Below are positions 1 through 9,441 of a DNA stretch of 64,000 nucleotides, in pieces. This DNA comes from Aliidiomarina sp047920995 (GTDB lineage Bacteria; Pseudomonadota; Gammaproteobacteria; Enterobacterales; Alteromonadaceae): contig NZ_JBLRWZ010000001.1 of NCBI RefSeq assembly GCF_047920995.1, forward strand, positions 62,001-126,000, in the 5' to 3' direction. The position numbers and the translations under genes were made by a program. Each line of letters opens with the position of its first letter. The first letter of the stretch is position 1. Under the pieces are notes generated by a model, which searched no databases, had not been told where the DNA came from, and saw nothing but the letters and a program-made list of their open reading frames with translations.

Positions 1-90
1 GCGATACTGCGTAAGCTTCGCGTACACAATCGTGTGCAAGCTATCTTGCTCGCCAAAAACGCCAACTTTAGTGCCTATTTAACCGATTAA
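1..90 (+). CDS. LuxR-family response regulator, C-terminal end (partial)
   Basis: Only the last 29 codons are in the window, ending with TAA at 88-90. The translation (AILRKLRVHNRVQAILLAK then NANFSAYLTD) is the recognition helix and tail of a LuxR/FixJ-type helix-turn-helix domain. It closely resembles the end of the complete regulator at 6741-7394 (AIFRKLNVYSRTQAVLLAE). It converges on the histidine kinase at 118-2253 with a 27-bp gap, so it may be a partner of that kinase; this is inference from position. The receiver domain lies outside the window. Confidence 0.8.
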   Translation, partial: AILRKLRVHNRVQAILLAKNANFSAYLTD

Positions 91-117
91 TCCCCACTGT
101 TCACACTCACAAGTTGG

Positions 118-2253
118 CTACCGGCGCAAAGACCGCATCAGCATACGCAACTGCAGTGGCCGCGCCGGTTTGTGCAGAATGCTGTAGCCCAACTGCTGCG
201 CTTGCTCTTGCAACGCTTGACTGTGATTTGCGGTTAACAATAGCACTTGTGGCAACGGTAAACCTTGCTCCGCTCGCTCTTGCAATAATTGTTGCGCCAC
301 CTCAGTACCTAAATCATTACCCAAGTGATAATCCACTAACAACATATCCAATGGTACATGCAGCCAGTTACCCTGTTCATGCAATTGCCGCCTGCTCAGC
401 GCAACATGCACCCGATAACCCCAACCCCCAAGCAAGCTTTCAAGCGCTTGGCAAATATTCGGGTCATTCTCGATAATGCCAACCACGCCGCCCTCATCTA
501 ATGCACTCTGATTTTCTATACTTTGCACCGGCGCTCTCATCACAACTTCAGTAAGTGGCACCTGAACTGCAAATACAGAGCCGCGATGCAACTGAGAATT
601 TACCTGCAAATCATGTTTCAGCAAGCGCGCTAAGCGTTCCACAATAGCTAAACCGAGCCCTAAACCGCCAGAATGGTGCTGCTCTGCTTCCGGTAAGCGA
701 TGAAATTCTTGGAAAATTTGCTGTAATTGCTCAGCAGCAATACCCACACCGGTATCAATTACTTGAACTTCTACTCCATTGGCCCGTCGCCGACAGCCTA
801 GCAACACCTCACCACCCACCGGCGTATAACGATAGGCGTTACTGATAAAATTACGCAGTATGCGCGCCAGTAATGCACTATCGGTACGCACCCACAATCG
901 CGTAGGCTGCACACGGAGGCGGATGTTTTTCCGCGCTAACATAGCTTCAGCTTCATCGGCCAAGCTCTGTAATAAAGGCTGTAACGGCACGGATTCAATT
1001 TGCGCCGCTAAAGCCCCCGCATCAAGCTTCGAAAGATCCACCAAAGTGCGTAATAAATCCGCCACATCATCGAGAGAGCGGGCAGCTTTTTTCGCTAATT
1101 GCCGAACATTTTCCGCTAACGGCAAATCTAGCATCGCACCATTGAACAACCGCGCTGCATTCAACGGCTGCAACACATCATGGCTTACTGCCGCTAAAAA
1201 TTGCGATTTAGAGGCATTCGCCTGCTCTGCTTCATTTTTTGCTTGGCTAAGTGCCGCCGTGCGCTCTTGCACTCGCCGTTCCAATAACACATTCGCTTGC
1301 CGCAACGCCTCGGAGGTGCGCTTGCGCTCGGTAATATCGCGATTTAACACGAAAAACCCCAGCACGCGCTGTTCGCTATCCATGTTAGGTACATAAGATT
1401 TCAGCAAATGGCGAGGTTCGCCTTGCAAATTTTTCTCAGTAATCTCAAACACCACGTTATCGCCTTGCAGTACCTGATAAATGTAAGGCTGCAAACGCGC
1501 AAAACCTGTATCACCATGAATATCGGTAATATGGCGGTGTAAAATAGTATGCTGCCGAGGTACGTAAAAATCGGCATAACCGCGGTTCACAAACTCATAA
1601 ATACCGGCTGCCGATAGGTATGCGATCATCGCCGGCACGTTATCGGTTATCGTGCGTATCCAACGCTCACTTTCAGCCAATGATTCGGCGTACAAGGCAT
1701 GGGCGGTAATATCAGTAAGCGCCAGTAAATAACCACCATCTGGCAAATGGTGACGTTCGTAAGCAATGGTGCGGCCATCTACTAACGTTTGCTCACCTTT
1801 ATTTTCGGCAAACAGTAAAACCGGCTGGGGAAATTGGCTTGCCTTAAACAGGGCAACAATATCGCGTTGGTAATGTAATTGGCGAGGCACAATGCCACTG
1901 AGCTGCAGGAGTTTTTGGTTCCACACATCAAGCAGGCCCATTTTATTCACCAAGGCCACGCCTTGGGAAAGGTTATCTACCGTGCTTTGCAGCAGAAGCA
2001 TCTTTTCCGCCAGTGCTTTTTGCTTGCTTACATCGGCACTGTGCTTCAGTGCACGAGTATGCTCGCGCACCTGTTCGGCGAGCACCGCCGCATGCTGAAA
2101 TGCGGCAAAGGGCGAATGCACTCCATTCAATTGCGGCGATCCGCCCTGCTCAATACGTTGAATAAGCGCCGCATTAATGCGTTGCAATCGCTCTATTTGC
2201 GCCTGTTGATCTGCCACCTGCTGGGCCAAAGCGCTGGTATCATAATTTGCCAT
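118..2253 (-). CDS. PAS-domain hybrid sensor histidine kinase (NahK/ErcS'-like)
   Basis: This 711-residue protein has no transmembrane segment, so it is probably a cytoplasmic sensor. In order I see an N-terminal coiled coil (about 8-85), two PAS-like domains (about 88-185 and 195-310), a second coiled coil, a HisKA H-box with the phospho-accepting His near 358 (SHDVLQPLNAARLF), an HATPase domain with VIDTGVGI and GLGLGLAIV motifs, and a C-terminal receiver domain with the likely phospho-Asp in LLVDYHLG near 643. The layout matches the NahK/ErcS' kinases of Pseudomonas, linked there to ethanol oxidation and biofilm control. GGAG six bases upstream supports the ATG. It follows the FIST gene by 29 bp, so the two are likely co-transcribed. 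The signal sensed is unknown. Confidence 0.9.
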   Translation of the reverse strand: MANYDTSALAQQVADQQAQIERLQRINAALIQRIEQGGSPQLNGVHSPFAAFQHAAVLAEQVREHTRALKHSADVSKQKALAEKMLLLQSTVDNLSQGVALVNKMGLLDVWNQKLLQLSGIVPRQLHYQRDIVALFKASQFPQPVLLFAENKGEQTLVDGRTIAYERHHLPDGGYLLALTDITAHALYAESLAESERWIRTITDNVPAMIAYLSAAGIYEFVNRGYADFYVPRQHTILHRHITDIHGDTGFARLQPYIYQVLQGDNVVFEITEKNLQGEPRHLLKSYVPNMDSEQRVLGFFVLNRDITERKRTSEALRQANVLLERRVQERTAALSQAKNEAEQANASKSQFLAAVSHDVLQPLNAARLFNGAMLDLPLAENVRQLAKKAARSLDDVADLLRTLVDLSKLDAGALAAQIESVPLQPLLQSLADEAEAMLARKNIRLRVQPTRLWVRTDSALLARILRNFISNAYRYTPVGGEVLLGCRRRANGVEVQVIDTGVGIAAEQLQQIFQEFHRLPEAEQHHSGGLGLGLAIVERLARLLKHDLQVNSQLHRGSVFAVQVPLTEVVMRAPVQSIENQSALDEGGVVGIIENDPNICQALESLLGGWGYRVHVALSRRQLHEQGNWLHVPLDMLLVDYHLGNDLGTEVAQQLLQERAEQGLPLPQVLLLTANHSQALQEQAQQLGYSILHKPARPLQLRMLMRSLRR

Positions 2254-2282
2254 TTGTTACTCCAACCGCACTGTTGCTTCGG

Positions 2283-3419
2283 CTAGCCATAACCACCTCG
2301 GCCAATAACCACGCCTGAAAAGGTTTGGTTAATATGAATACCATTAAAATGCTCACCATAGGTATTAAAGCCCACCACGTGGTGCTGCTGGTAAAATGCA
2401 GAAGCAGCCGCCTGCTCATTACGCTGTTCACATTCAAGGCGGCGAAGCACACAATCACAAGCAATAGTAACCAACGGCATGCCAATTTCTCCTTCTATTG
2501 CGGCAAAACGTTGCTCTAAATCAGGCAAAATAGGCTGGGTTTCCATGGCGGTAAGCACTGCACCTTCTCCCACAGCACAATAAAAGGTTAGGCTGCCATC
2601 GGCATTAACACGCTGAATTGAGCGCACGAAATATTCATGGCCCATGCGCACGGCCAAGGGCTGCATGGCAAATACCGCAGCATTAAGCTGATCCGTGGTA
2701 ACACCCACAAACTGAGCGTACGCTGTTGCCGCCGGCTCGGCGTTAAGCTCATATACTGTGCGCGTATCGGCACTGGAGGCCGTTACCACAAACTTTTCCG
2801 CTCGTGGTTCCATATGATGAGTACTAAACACTCGAAACGGCAACGCGGTAGTAAACATTAACAACACCGCGGCATTAGTATGAAAGGTGCCAGCATAGTA
2901 TACATAGGTATCGGTAAGCTGATTATCATCTCCTGCCGAGCCACCAAAATGGGGAATGCGCCCCAAAGCCGTTTGCAATGAAAACAGCGCCAACTCTTCT
3001 TGCGCCGAAAGGCCATCAAACAAAGTTAAGGCAAAGCTTTGCCGTTGCGGTTGGCCAAACTCGGCTTCACATGGCAGCAAAGTATCAATTAAGGCTTGCG
3101 CTTGCAGTAAATCAAATGTGTCTAGTTGCTGAATAGGGCCAATCGCCACGCTAAACTCATTAACTTCAAAACCTAAAGCCACAATACTGCCTTGCGCGTA
3201 ACCTTGTAAGTTAAGCTCACCGGCACTGGTGCAGCCACTTTTTGGCAAGCCTGGAAACTCGTGCTCTAGCGCCGCTGCCAATTCCTCTAGCGGATATTCG
3301 GTGGAGCAAAAAAAAAGCAAAAAGCCCAAGTTTGCCGAGGCAAACTGGGCTGCAAGTTCCGCTACTGCGGTTGCTGGATTTTTGGCTACCGACATTGCAC
3401 TAATGATCGGTGTATCCAT
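2283..3419 (-). CDS. FIST-domain signal-sensing protein
   Basis: The 378-residue product has FIST N-terminal and C-terminal features: a start like FLLFFCSTEYPLEELAAAL, a central GGSAGDD, and a closing GFNTYGEHFNG...NQTF. FIST proteins are predicted small-ligand sensors, often encoded beside PAS kinases or chemoreceptors; their ligands are largely unproven. There is no signal peptide or membrane segment. AAGGA eight bases before the ATG supports the start. It sits between the aldehyde dehydrogenase and the hybrid kinase, all on the minus strand with short gaps (33 and 29 bp), so an operon is likely. I infer that it supplies an input signal to the downstream kinase. Confidence 0.88.
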   Translation of the reverse strand: MDTPIISAMSVAKNPATAVAELAAQFASANLGFLLFFCSTEYPLEELAAALEHEFPGLPKSGCTSAGELNLQGYAQGSIVALGFEVNEFSVAIGPIQQLDTFDLLQAQALIDTLLPCEAEFGQPQRQSFALTLFDGLSAQEELALFSLQTALGRIPHFGGSAGDDNQLTDTYVYYAGTFHTNAAVLLMFTTALPFRVFSTHHMEPRAEKFVVTASSADTRTVYELNAEPAATAYAQFVGVTTDQLNAAVFAMQPLAVRMGHEYFVRSIQRVNADGSLTFYCAVGEGAVLTAMETQPILPDLEQRFAAIEGEIGMPLVTIACDCVLRRLECEQRNEQAAASAFYQQHHVVGFNTYGEHFNGIHINQTFSGVVIGRGGYG

Positions 3420-3452
3420 AGCAAGCTTCCTTATGATTAAACCCCTGCGGGC

Positions 3453-4973
3453 TTAAAAGAAGCCCATTGGGTTAACATCGTAACTTACCAGCATATTTTT
3501 GGTTTGCTGGTAATGATCTAACATCATTTTGTGGTTTTCGCGGCCCACCCCAGATTTTTTATAACCACCAAAGGCTGCGTGAGCTGGGTAGTGGTGATAG
3601 CAGTTGGTCCATACGCGGCCTGCTTCTATGCCACGGCCCATGCGGTAAGCTCGGTTCATATCGCGGGTCCATAAACCGGCCCCTAAACCAAACTCAGAAT
3701 CATTAGCAATAGCCAAGGCCTCTGCTTCATCTTTAAAGGTGGTAACCGATACCACTGGCCCAAAAATTTCTTCTTGGAATACGCGCATGCTGTTATTACC
3801 TTTAATCAGCGTTGGCTGAATATAGTAACCTTTGGCGAGCTCGTTGTGCAGCTGCTCTTTATCGCCGCCCATTAAAATTTCCGCGCCTTCACTACGGCCA
3901 ATATCAAAGTAGCTCATAATTTTATCAAACTGCGCTTGCGAGGCCTGCGCACCTACCATTACTTCGGTATCAAGTGGATTACCGCGCTTAATTTTCTTGG
4001 TGCGTTCAATAACCAGTGCAATAAACTTATCATAAATACTTTCTTCAATAAGCAGGCGTGATGGGCAGGTACACACTTCACCTTGATTGAAAAACGCTAA
4101 CACAACGCCTTCCACACATTTTTCCAAGTAGCTATCTTCATGGTTAAACACATCAGCAAAATAAATGTTCGGTGATTTACCACCAAGCTCTACTGTTGAA
4201 GGAATAATATTTTCCGCCGCACACTTCAGAATATGCGAACCTGTTGGCGTAGAACCGGTAAAAGCAATTTTGGCGATGCGCTTGCTGGTTGCCAAAGCTT
4301 CACCAGCCTCTTTACCAAAACCATTCACAATATTTAATACGCCAGGAGGTAAAATATCACCCACTAGTTCAATAAACTTCAAAATCGACCAGGGCGTTTG
4401 TTCCGCTGGCTTCAACACAATGCAATTACCTGTTGCCAATGCTGGGGCTAATTTCCATGCTGCCATGAGTAATGGGAAGTTCCAGGGAATAATTTGCCCT
4501 ACAACCCCGAGCGGCTCGTGATAATGATAGGCTACGGTATTGCCATCAATTTCACCAATCGAGCCTTCTTGTGCACGAATAACACCGGCAAAATAACGGA
4601 AATGATCAACTGCCAAAGGCACATCGGCGTTTAGGGTTTCACGAATGGCTTTGCCGTTATCCCAAGTTTCAGCAATAGCAATCTGCTCGAGATTCTGCTC
4701 TAACCGATCGGCAATTTTTAGTAACAAATTAGAGCGTTCAGTAACCGAAGCTTTACCCCAACTAGCTTTTGCTGCATGCGCCGCATCGAGGGCTAATTCA
4801 ATATCTTCAGCACTAGAACGAGCAATTTTGCAAAACGCTTCACCGGTTACCGGCGATACATTATCAAAATATTGGCCTTTTACCGGCGCAACCCACTCAC
4901 CATTAATATAGTTATCATAGTGATCTTTCACCGTTACTTGCGAATCTGCATGGCCTGGATGTGCGTAAATCAT
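3453..4973 (-). CDS. exaC: NAD-dependent aldehyde dehydrogenase, ExaC/AcoD type
   Basis: Oxidises aldehydes such as acetaldehyde to the acid with NAD, in the cytoplasm. The protein shows the family features: IIPWNFPLLMAAWKLAPAL in the cofactor-binding region, GSTPTGSHI, the general-base Glu in VELGGKSP, and the catalytic Cys in FNQGEVCTCPSR near residue 300. I start at the ATG at 4973, preceded by AAGG at eight bases, giving 506 residues, the usual ExaC length. The in-frame GTG at 4982 lies only three bases from that AAGG. It is the first gene of the likely ALDH-FIST-kinase operon, and acetyl-CoA synthetase lies about 2.5 kb away, so acetaldehyde to acetate is the probable reaction. Confidence 0.92.
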   Translation of the reverse strand: MIYAHPGHADSQVTVKDHYDNYINGEWVAPVKGQYFDNVSPVTGEAFCKIARSSAEDIELALDAAHAAKASWGKASVTERSNLLLKIADRLEQNLEQIAIAETWDNGKAIRETLNADVPLAVDHFRYFAGVIRAQEGSIGEIDGNTVAYHYHEPLGVVGQIIPWNFPLLMAAWKLAPALATGNCIVLKPAEQTPWSILKFIELVGDILPPGVLNIVNGFGKEAGEALATSKRIAKIAFTGSTPTGSHILKCAAENIIPSTVELGGKSPNIYFADVFNHEDSYLEKCVEGVVLAFFNQGEVCTCPSRLLIEESIYDKFIALVIERTKKIKRGNPLDTEVMVGAQASQAQFDKIMSYFDIGRSEGAEILMGGDKEQLHNELAKGYYIQPTLIKGNNSMRVFQEEIFGPVVSVTTFKDEAEALAIANDSEFGLGAGLWTRDMNRAYRMGRGIEAGRVWTNCYHHYPAHAAFGGYKKSGVGRENHKMMLDHYQQTKNMLVSYDVNPMGFF

Positions 4974-5093
4974 ATCATTCACCTTGTTGTTTGTTTGCTA
5001 CAATAAAGCCTATTTAGCCATGCTATGCCTTTCGTTAGGGCAACCGCTATTCACCAAGAGCATGAAAAAATTCATACTTTAGTTGGAGAAGTT

Positions 5094-6716
5094 ATGACCC
5101 AATTTAACGCGCAACACAGCTTAGCTGAGCTTGGTTCTTTTTTTTCTCGTGCAGCCAGCCCAAGCGCGGTAAAGGCACCGCAATGGCTAGCCTTCAACAG
5201 TGAATTAGCTGAGCAGTTACAACTGCCCAGTGATGTGCTCGCTAATGATGCCGGTTTAGCCATTTGGAGTGGAAATGCAGTAGCCGAATGGGCCCACCCT
5301 ATTGCCCACGCGTATGCAGGCCATCAATTTGGCAGCTTAGTACCACAGCTCGGCGATGGCCGCGCCATGCTGTTAGCTGAAGCGGTAGATAGCGCCGGAA
5401 AACACTGGGATATTCAATTAAAAGGGGCCGGCAGAACCGAATTTTCACGCGGTGGTGATGGCCGTTCGGCGATTGGCCCAGTAATTCGGGAGTATTTACT
5501 CAGCGAAGCCATGTATGCACTAGGTGTTCCCACTACCCGAGCCCTGGCCGCTGTGGCTAGTGGTGAATTGGTATATCGAGAACAAGGCGGCGTGCCAGGT
5601 GGCATATTTACTCGCGTGGCTAGCAGCCATTTGCGCGTGGGCAGTTTTCAATTTGCATCGCTGCACGGCGGTAGCGAAAAGGTACGTCAGCTGGCTGATT
5701 ACGCTATTGCTCGGCATTTTTCGGGAATTAACAGCCCTGAGCTCAATACAAACAGCCTTGAGCCCGATACAAACAGCCCTGAGCTCAATACAAACAGCCT
5801 TGAGCCCGATACAAACAGCCCTGAGCCCAATACAGCCACCCCTGAGGGCACGGATAAAACAGCAAGTTCGCAGCGTTATTGCGCTTTTTTAACCGCGGTA
5901 GCAGAACGCCAAGCAGCGTTAATTAATCATTGGCTGCGGGTTGGCTTTATTCATGGCGTAATGAACACTGATAACACCTCTATTTGCGGTGAAACCATCG
6001 ATTATGGCCCAGCAGCGTTTTTAGATACCTACCACTCACACAAGAAATTTAGCGCGATTGACCGCCAAGGCCGCTACGCATTTAGCCAGCAAGCCGCAAT
6101 CGGCCAATGGAACTTGGCTCGTTTAGCGGAGTGCTTTTTGCCGCTGTTGCAACCGAAAGAACAAGCCGTAGCGCTTGCTACGCAAGTGCTGGCAAACTAC
6201 AGCCAGCATAGTGAAGCGCTATGGCTAGCAACTATGGCAGCCAAACTCGGCATTGAACAGCCAGAGGCGGAAGATGATAATTTAATTCAAGATTTTCTGG
6301 TGCTTTTGCAACAACATGAAATTGATTACACCCACGCATTTTGGCAGCTGGCGAATGAACTCGATGGCAGTAGTGCCAGCAGCGGCCCAAAGGCTGCTAC
6401 TGCAACCTTATTTGCCGAGCCGAATGAGTATTTGCAATGGCGCCAACGTTATCTTCAGCGCCTAGCAGCAAACAGCCGCCCTATTGCCGCTACCATTGCC
6501 CGTATGCAAGAAGTGAACCCGGCACTAATTCCACGTAACCATCGTATTATTGAGGCCATAACTGCAGTAGAAGAGCGGGGCTCGCTGGAGCGGTTTTACC
6601 AATTGCTGAATGCTTGGCAAACGCCCTATAAAATGCCCAGTACGGAGCTTGAGTTGGAGTTATATGAAGCGCCTGCAGCCAATGAACAAGTGCAACGCAC
6701 CTTTTGTGGCACCTAA
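5094..6716 (+). CDS. selO: SelO (YdiU) protein adenylyltransferase, with an inserted repeat tract
   Basis: SelO is a pseudokinase-fold enzyme that transfers AMP from ATP onto proteins and takes part in redox stress responses. Family motifs are intact: AHAYAGHQFG, LGDGRA, QLKGAGRTEFSRGGDGR and the active-site HGVMNTDN...TIDYGPAAF. The C-terminus ends FCGT, with Cys third from the end, where animal homologues carry selenocysteine. I choose the ATG at 5094 because GGAG lies five bases upstream; an in-frame ATG at 5025 has none and would add 23 unusual residues. Length is 540 residues. Residues 213-247 are five 7-residue repeats (NSPELNT or NSLEPDT) in a surface-loop position between conserved blocks. 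Confidence 0.93.
   Translation: MTQFNAQHSLAELGSFFSRAASPSAVKAPQWLAFNSELAEQLQLPSDVLANDAGLAIWSGNAVAEWAHPIAHAYAGHQFGSLVPQLGDGRAMLLAEAVDSAGKHWDIQLKGAGRTEFSRGGDGRSAIGPVIREYLLSEAMYALGVPTTRALAAVASGELVYREQGGVPGGIFTRVASSHLRVGSFQFASLHGGSEKVRQLADYAIARHFSGINSPELNTNSLEPDTNSPELNTNSLEPDTNSPEPNTATPEGTDKTASSQRYCAFLTAVAERQAALINHWLRVGFIHGVMNTDNTSICGETIDYGPAAFLDTYHSHKKFSAIDRQGRYAFSQQAAIGQWNLARLAECFLPLLQPKEQAVALATQVLANYSQHSEALWLATMAAKLGIEQPEAEDDNLIQDFLVLLQQHEIDYTHAFWQLANELDGSSASSGPKAATATLFAEPNEYLQWRQRYLQRLAANSRPIAATIARMQEVNPALIPRNHRIIEAITAVEERGSLERFYQLLNAWQTPYKMPSTELELELYEAPAANEQVQRTFCGT
5730..5834 (+). repeat. Five tandem 21-bp units inside selO
   Basis: Units start at 5730, 5751, 5772, 5793 and 5814, with a degenerate sixth at 5835-5855. 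They alternate between two forms, encoding NSPELNT and NSLEPDT, so the higher-order period is 42 bp. All units keep the reading frame. The near identity of units 1 and 3 and of 2 and 4 points to recent duplication. Confidence 0.93.
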
Positions 6717-6740
6717 GGTTCTGCCACCTAAGGCAGCTGA

Positions 6741-7394
6741 TTAGGGCGTATTTTCCGGTGGCGAGAGTTGCAAACGTTCGGCCAATAGCACCGCTTGCGT
6801 GCGGCTATATACGTTCAACTTGCGGAAAATAGCGGTCATGTGAGCTTTCACCGTAGCTTCGGTGATGCCCAGTTGATAAGCAATTTGCTTATTTAACAAG
6901 CCCTCGTGCACGTAATACAGCACGCGGTACTGTTGCGGGGTTAAATCGGCAATTTTCTCTGCTAATTCTTTATCTTCTTGGCTTACATCACCAATTTGTT
7001 CGGCCATTCCTTCAGGCAGCCACTCATCACCATCAAGAATGCTAGCAATAGCTTGGGCAATCTCAGCAGAAGCCAATGATTTTGGAATAAACCCAAGCGC
7101 ACCAAAACCCATGCAACGGCCGATCACTTGCGGATCTTCAGCGCCAGAAATAACCGCTACGGGAAGCATAGGATAATCATTGCGAATACGAATCAGGCCA
7201 TACAAATCACCTGCACCCGGCATGTGCAAATCGAGCAACAGTAGATCGATATCATCATCCACACTTAAAGCTTCAAGTGTAGAATCCAGAGTATCGGCTT
7301 CACGAATATTCAGATCGGCAAAATGATTCGCGAGGGCTCCTCGCAGAGCCTCGCGAAATAAGGGGTGATCGTCGGCGATCAGTAATCGGGTCAT
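6741..7394 (-). CDS. LuxR-family response regulator next to acs (CrbR/ErdR-like)
   Basis: This 217-residue two-domain regulator has an N-terminal receiver domain with acidic pocket IADDHPLF and phospho-Asp at 55 (LLLLDLHMPG), then a LuxR-type helix-turn-helix at about 150-210 (LTPQQYRVLYYVHEG, GITEATVKAHMTAIFRKL). It lies 42 bp downstream of acetyl-CoA synthetase on the same strand. In Vibrio (CrbR) and Pseudomonas (ErdR) regulators of this type activate acs, so control of acetate assimilation is the natural inference. The CrbS-type kinase is not in the window; the hybrid kinase at 118-2253 is another candidate partner. It converges with selO. Confidence 0.88.
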   Translation of the reverse strand: MTRLLIADDHPLFREALRGALANHFADLNIREADTLDSTLEALSVDDDIDLLLLDLHMPGAGDLYGLIRIRNDYPMLPVAVISGAEDPQVIGRCMGFGALGFIPKSLASAEIAQAIASILDGDEWLPEGMAEQIGDVSQEDKELAEKIADLTPQQYRVLYYVHEGLLNKQIAYQLGITEATVKAHMTAIFRKLNVYSRTQAVLLAERLQLSPPENTP

Positions 7395-7436
7395 AGCACT
7401 TTATCCGGAAGCGCTACACACTTCGCTTCCTATCCT

Positions 7437-9380
7437 TTAGCGGTTTAATCGGTTCTCGATAAGAGAATCTACCACACTAGGATCGGCTAGCGTAGAGGTA
7501 TCGCCTAAATTACTGTAATCGTTACCCGCTATCTTGCGCAAAATGCGGCGCATGATTTTACCCGAACGCGTTTTCGGTAAACCAGGGGCCCATTGAATGA
7601 AATCTGGCGTAGCGATTGGGCTCAGCTCTTTGCGCACCCATTGCACCAATGCTTTGCGCAATTCATCATCCGCATCTACACCATCAACCACGGTAACGTA
7701 TACATAAATGCCTTGGCCCTTCAGATCATGCGGATATCCTACTACCGCAGCCTCAGCAACCGCCTCATGAGCAACCAGCGCGCTCTCGATTTCCGCCGTA
7801 CCCAAACGATGGCCAGATACATTCAATACATCATCTACCCGGCCGGTAATCCAGAAATCGCCATCTTCATCACGGCGCGCGCCATCACCAGTGAAATACA
7901 CATTTTTATACGTACTAAAGTAGGTTTGCTCGAAGCGCTCATGATCACCCCATAAGGTGCGAGCTTGCCCCGGCCACGAATCTTCGATAATTAAATTACC
8001 TTCCGTAGCGCCTGCAAGCGGCGTGCCTTCGTTATCTACTAATTTCGGTTTTACGCCAAAGAATGGCAGCATCGCCGAGCCCGGTTTCATATCGGTTGCG
8101 GCGGGGAATGGTGCGATTAAAATACCGCCCGTTTCTGTTTGCCACCAGGTATCTACAATCGGGCATTTGCTGTTACCGATGGTTTTGTAATACCACTCCC
8201 ACGCTTCTGGGTTAATGGGCTCACCCACCGAACCTAAAATACGCAATGTATCGCGCTTACTGCCCTTCGCGGCAGCATCGCCTTTCGCCATTAGTGCACG
8301 AATCGCTGTAGGCGCGGTATAGAGAATATTTACCTTATGCTTATCCACTACTTTACCGATACGAGAAACATCCGGATAGGTAGGTACACCTTCAAACATT
8401 AACGTTGTAGTTCCATTGGCGAGTGGGCCATACACAATATAACTATGGCCGGTAACCCAACCCACATCAGCGGCGCACCAGTACACATCATCTTCTTTTA
8501 AATCAAATACATATTCGTGGGTTATGGCGGCATACACCATGTAGCCACCGGTAGTATGCACTACGCCTTTCGGCTGCCCGGTAGAGCCGGAAGTGTACAA
8601 AATAAATAATGGGTCTTCGGCATTCATTACTTCTGCTGGGCAATCAGTATCGCAATCACCTATCAACTCATGCCACCACACATCGCGGCCATCATGCATA
8701 TCGTAAGCAACATCGGTGTGCTTCAGTACTACTACACTTTCAACTGTTGGGCAGGCATCTTTCGCTAACGCTTGATCTACGTTTGGTTTCAACGCTACGC
8801 CTTTACCACCGCGGCGCCCTTCGTTAGAAGTAATCACTACTTTAGCTTGGCAATCGTTCACGCGATCAGCAATTGCATTCGGCGAAAAACCAGCAAAAAT
8901 TACTGAGTGCACAGCACCTAAGCGTGCGCACGCTAACATGGCATAAGCAGCTTCTGGCACCATGGGCATATAAATCGCCACACGGTCACCTTTCTTCACA
9001 CCTAGTTTTTTCAAACCATTCGCAAAACGCGCCACATGTTCATGTAACTCGCGGAAGGTAATGTTTTTTTGCACATCAACTTCATCGCCTTCCCAAATAA
9101 TCGCCGTTTTATCCGCCCGGTTGGTTAAATGACGATCCACGCAATTGTAGCAAGCGTTCAATGTGCCATCGGCATACCATTGAATATCAATGTTGCCCGG
9201 CGCAAAGCTAGTTTGCTTCACTTTAGAATAGGGGCTGAACCATGTAATACGCTTCCCTTCTTCACCCCAGAAGGATTCTGGATCGGTAATTGATTCGTTG
9301 TATTTGTGCAAATAGTTTTCTGGATTCAGACGCGCAGCAGCTTTTACTGCTTCTGGCATTGGGTATACGTGTGCTGACAT
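7437..9380 (-). CDS. acs: AMP-forming acetyl-CoA synthetase
   Basis: Activates acetate with ATP and CoA to acetyl-CoA through acetyl-AMP. The 647-residue protein has the full family set: an N-terminal NPENYLHKYNESI region, the adenylate-binding loop YTSGSTGQPKGVVHTTGGY near 265, WWQTETGG, GRVDDVLNVSGHRL, and the C-terminal KTRSGKIMRR, whose Lys near 606 is the residue controlled by reversible acetylation in homologues. AGGAGG eight bases upstream gives a very strong ribosome-binding site. It is divergent from the DcaP-like porin across a 188-bp region and is followed by the LuxR-type regulator, with which it may be co-transcribed. Confidence 0.97.
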   Translation of the reverse strand: MSAHVYPMPEAVKAAARLNPENYLHKYNESITDPESFWGEEGKRITWFSPYSKVKQTSFAPGNIDIQWYADGTLNACYNCVDRHLTNRADKTAIIWEGDEVDVQKNITFRELHEHVARFANGLKKLGVKKGDRVAIYMPMVPEAAYAMLACARLGAVHSVIFAGFSPNAIADRVNDCQAKVVITSNEGRRGGKGVALKPNVDQALAKDACPTVESVVVLKHTDVAYDMHDGRDVWWHELIGDCDTDCPAEVMNAEDPLFILYTSGSTGQPKGVVHTTGGYMVYAAITHEYVFDLKEDDVYWCAADVGWVTGHSYIVYGPLANGTTTLMFEGVPTYPDVSRIGKVVDKHKVNILYTAPTAIRALMAKGDAAAKGSKRDTLRILGSVGEPINPEAWEWYYKTIGNSKCPIVDTWWQTETGGILIAPFPAATDMKPGSAMLPFFGVKPKLVDNEGTPLAGATEGNLIIEDSWPGQARTLWGDHERFEQTYFSTYKNVYFTGDGARRDEDGDFWITGRVDDVLNVSGHRLGTAEIESALVAHEAVAEAAVVGYPHDLKGQGIYVYVTVVDGVDADDELRKALVQWVRKELSPIATPDFIQWAPGLPKTRSGKIMRRILRKIAGNDYSNLGDTSTLADPSVVDSLIENRLNR

Positions 9381-9441
9381 TGGCTTTCCTCCTGAATTTT
9401 TATAGTGCTCATTTGTACTGATTTCGCGGCCTGAAACCTAT

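Noticed and set aside
5524..5892. A 122-codon frame over selO ending in ALSPIQT repeats.
   Set aside because: It is a shifted reading of the selO tandem repeat; selO in the other frame is well conserved throughout.
6704..6735. Repeated GCCACCTAAGG around the selO stop as a regulatory element.
   Set aside because: It is a short duplication with a 5-bp stem and no T run; probably chance or slippage.
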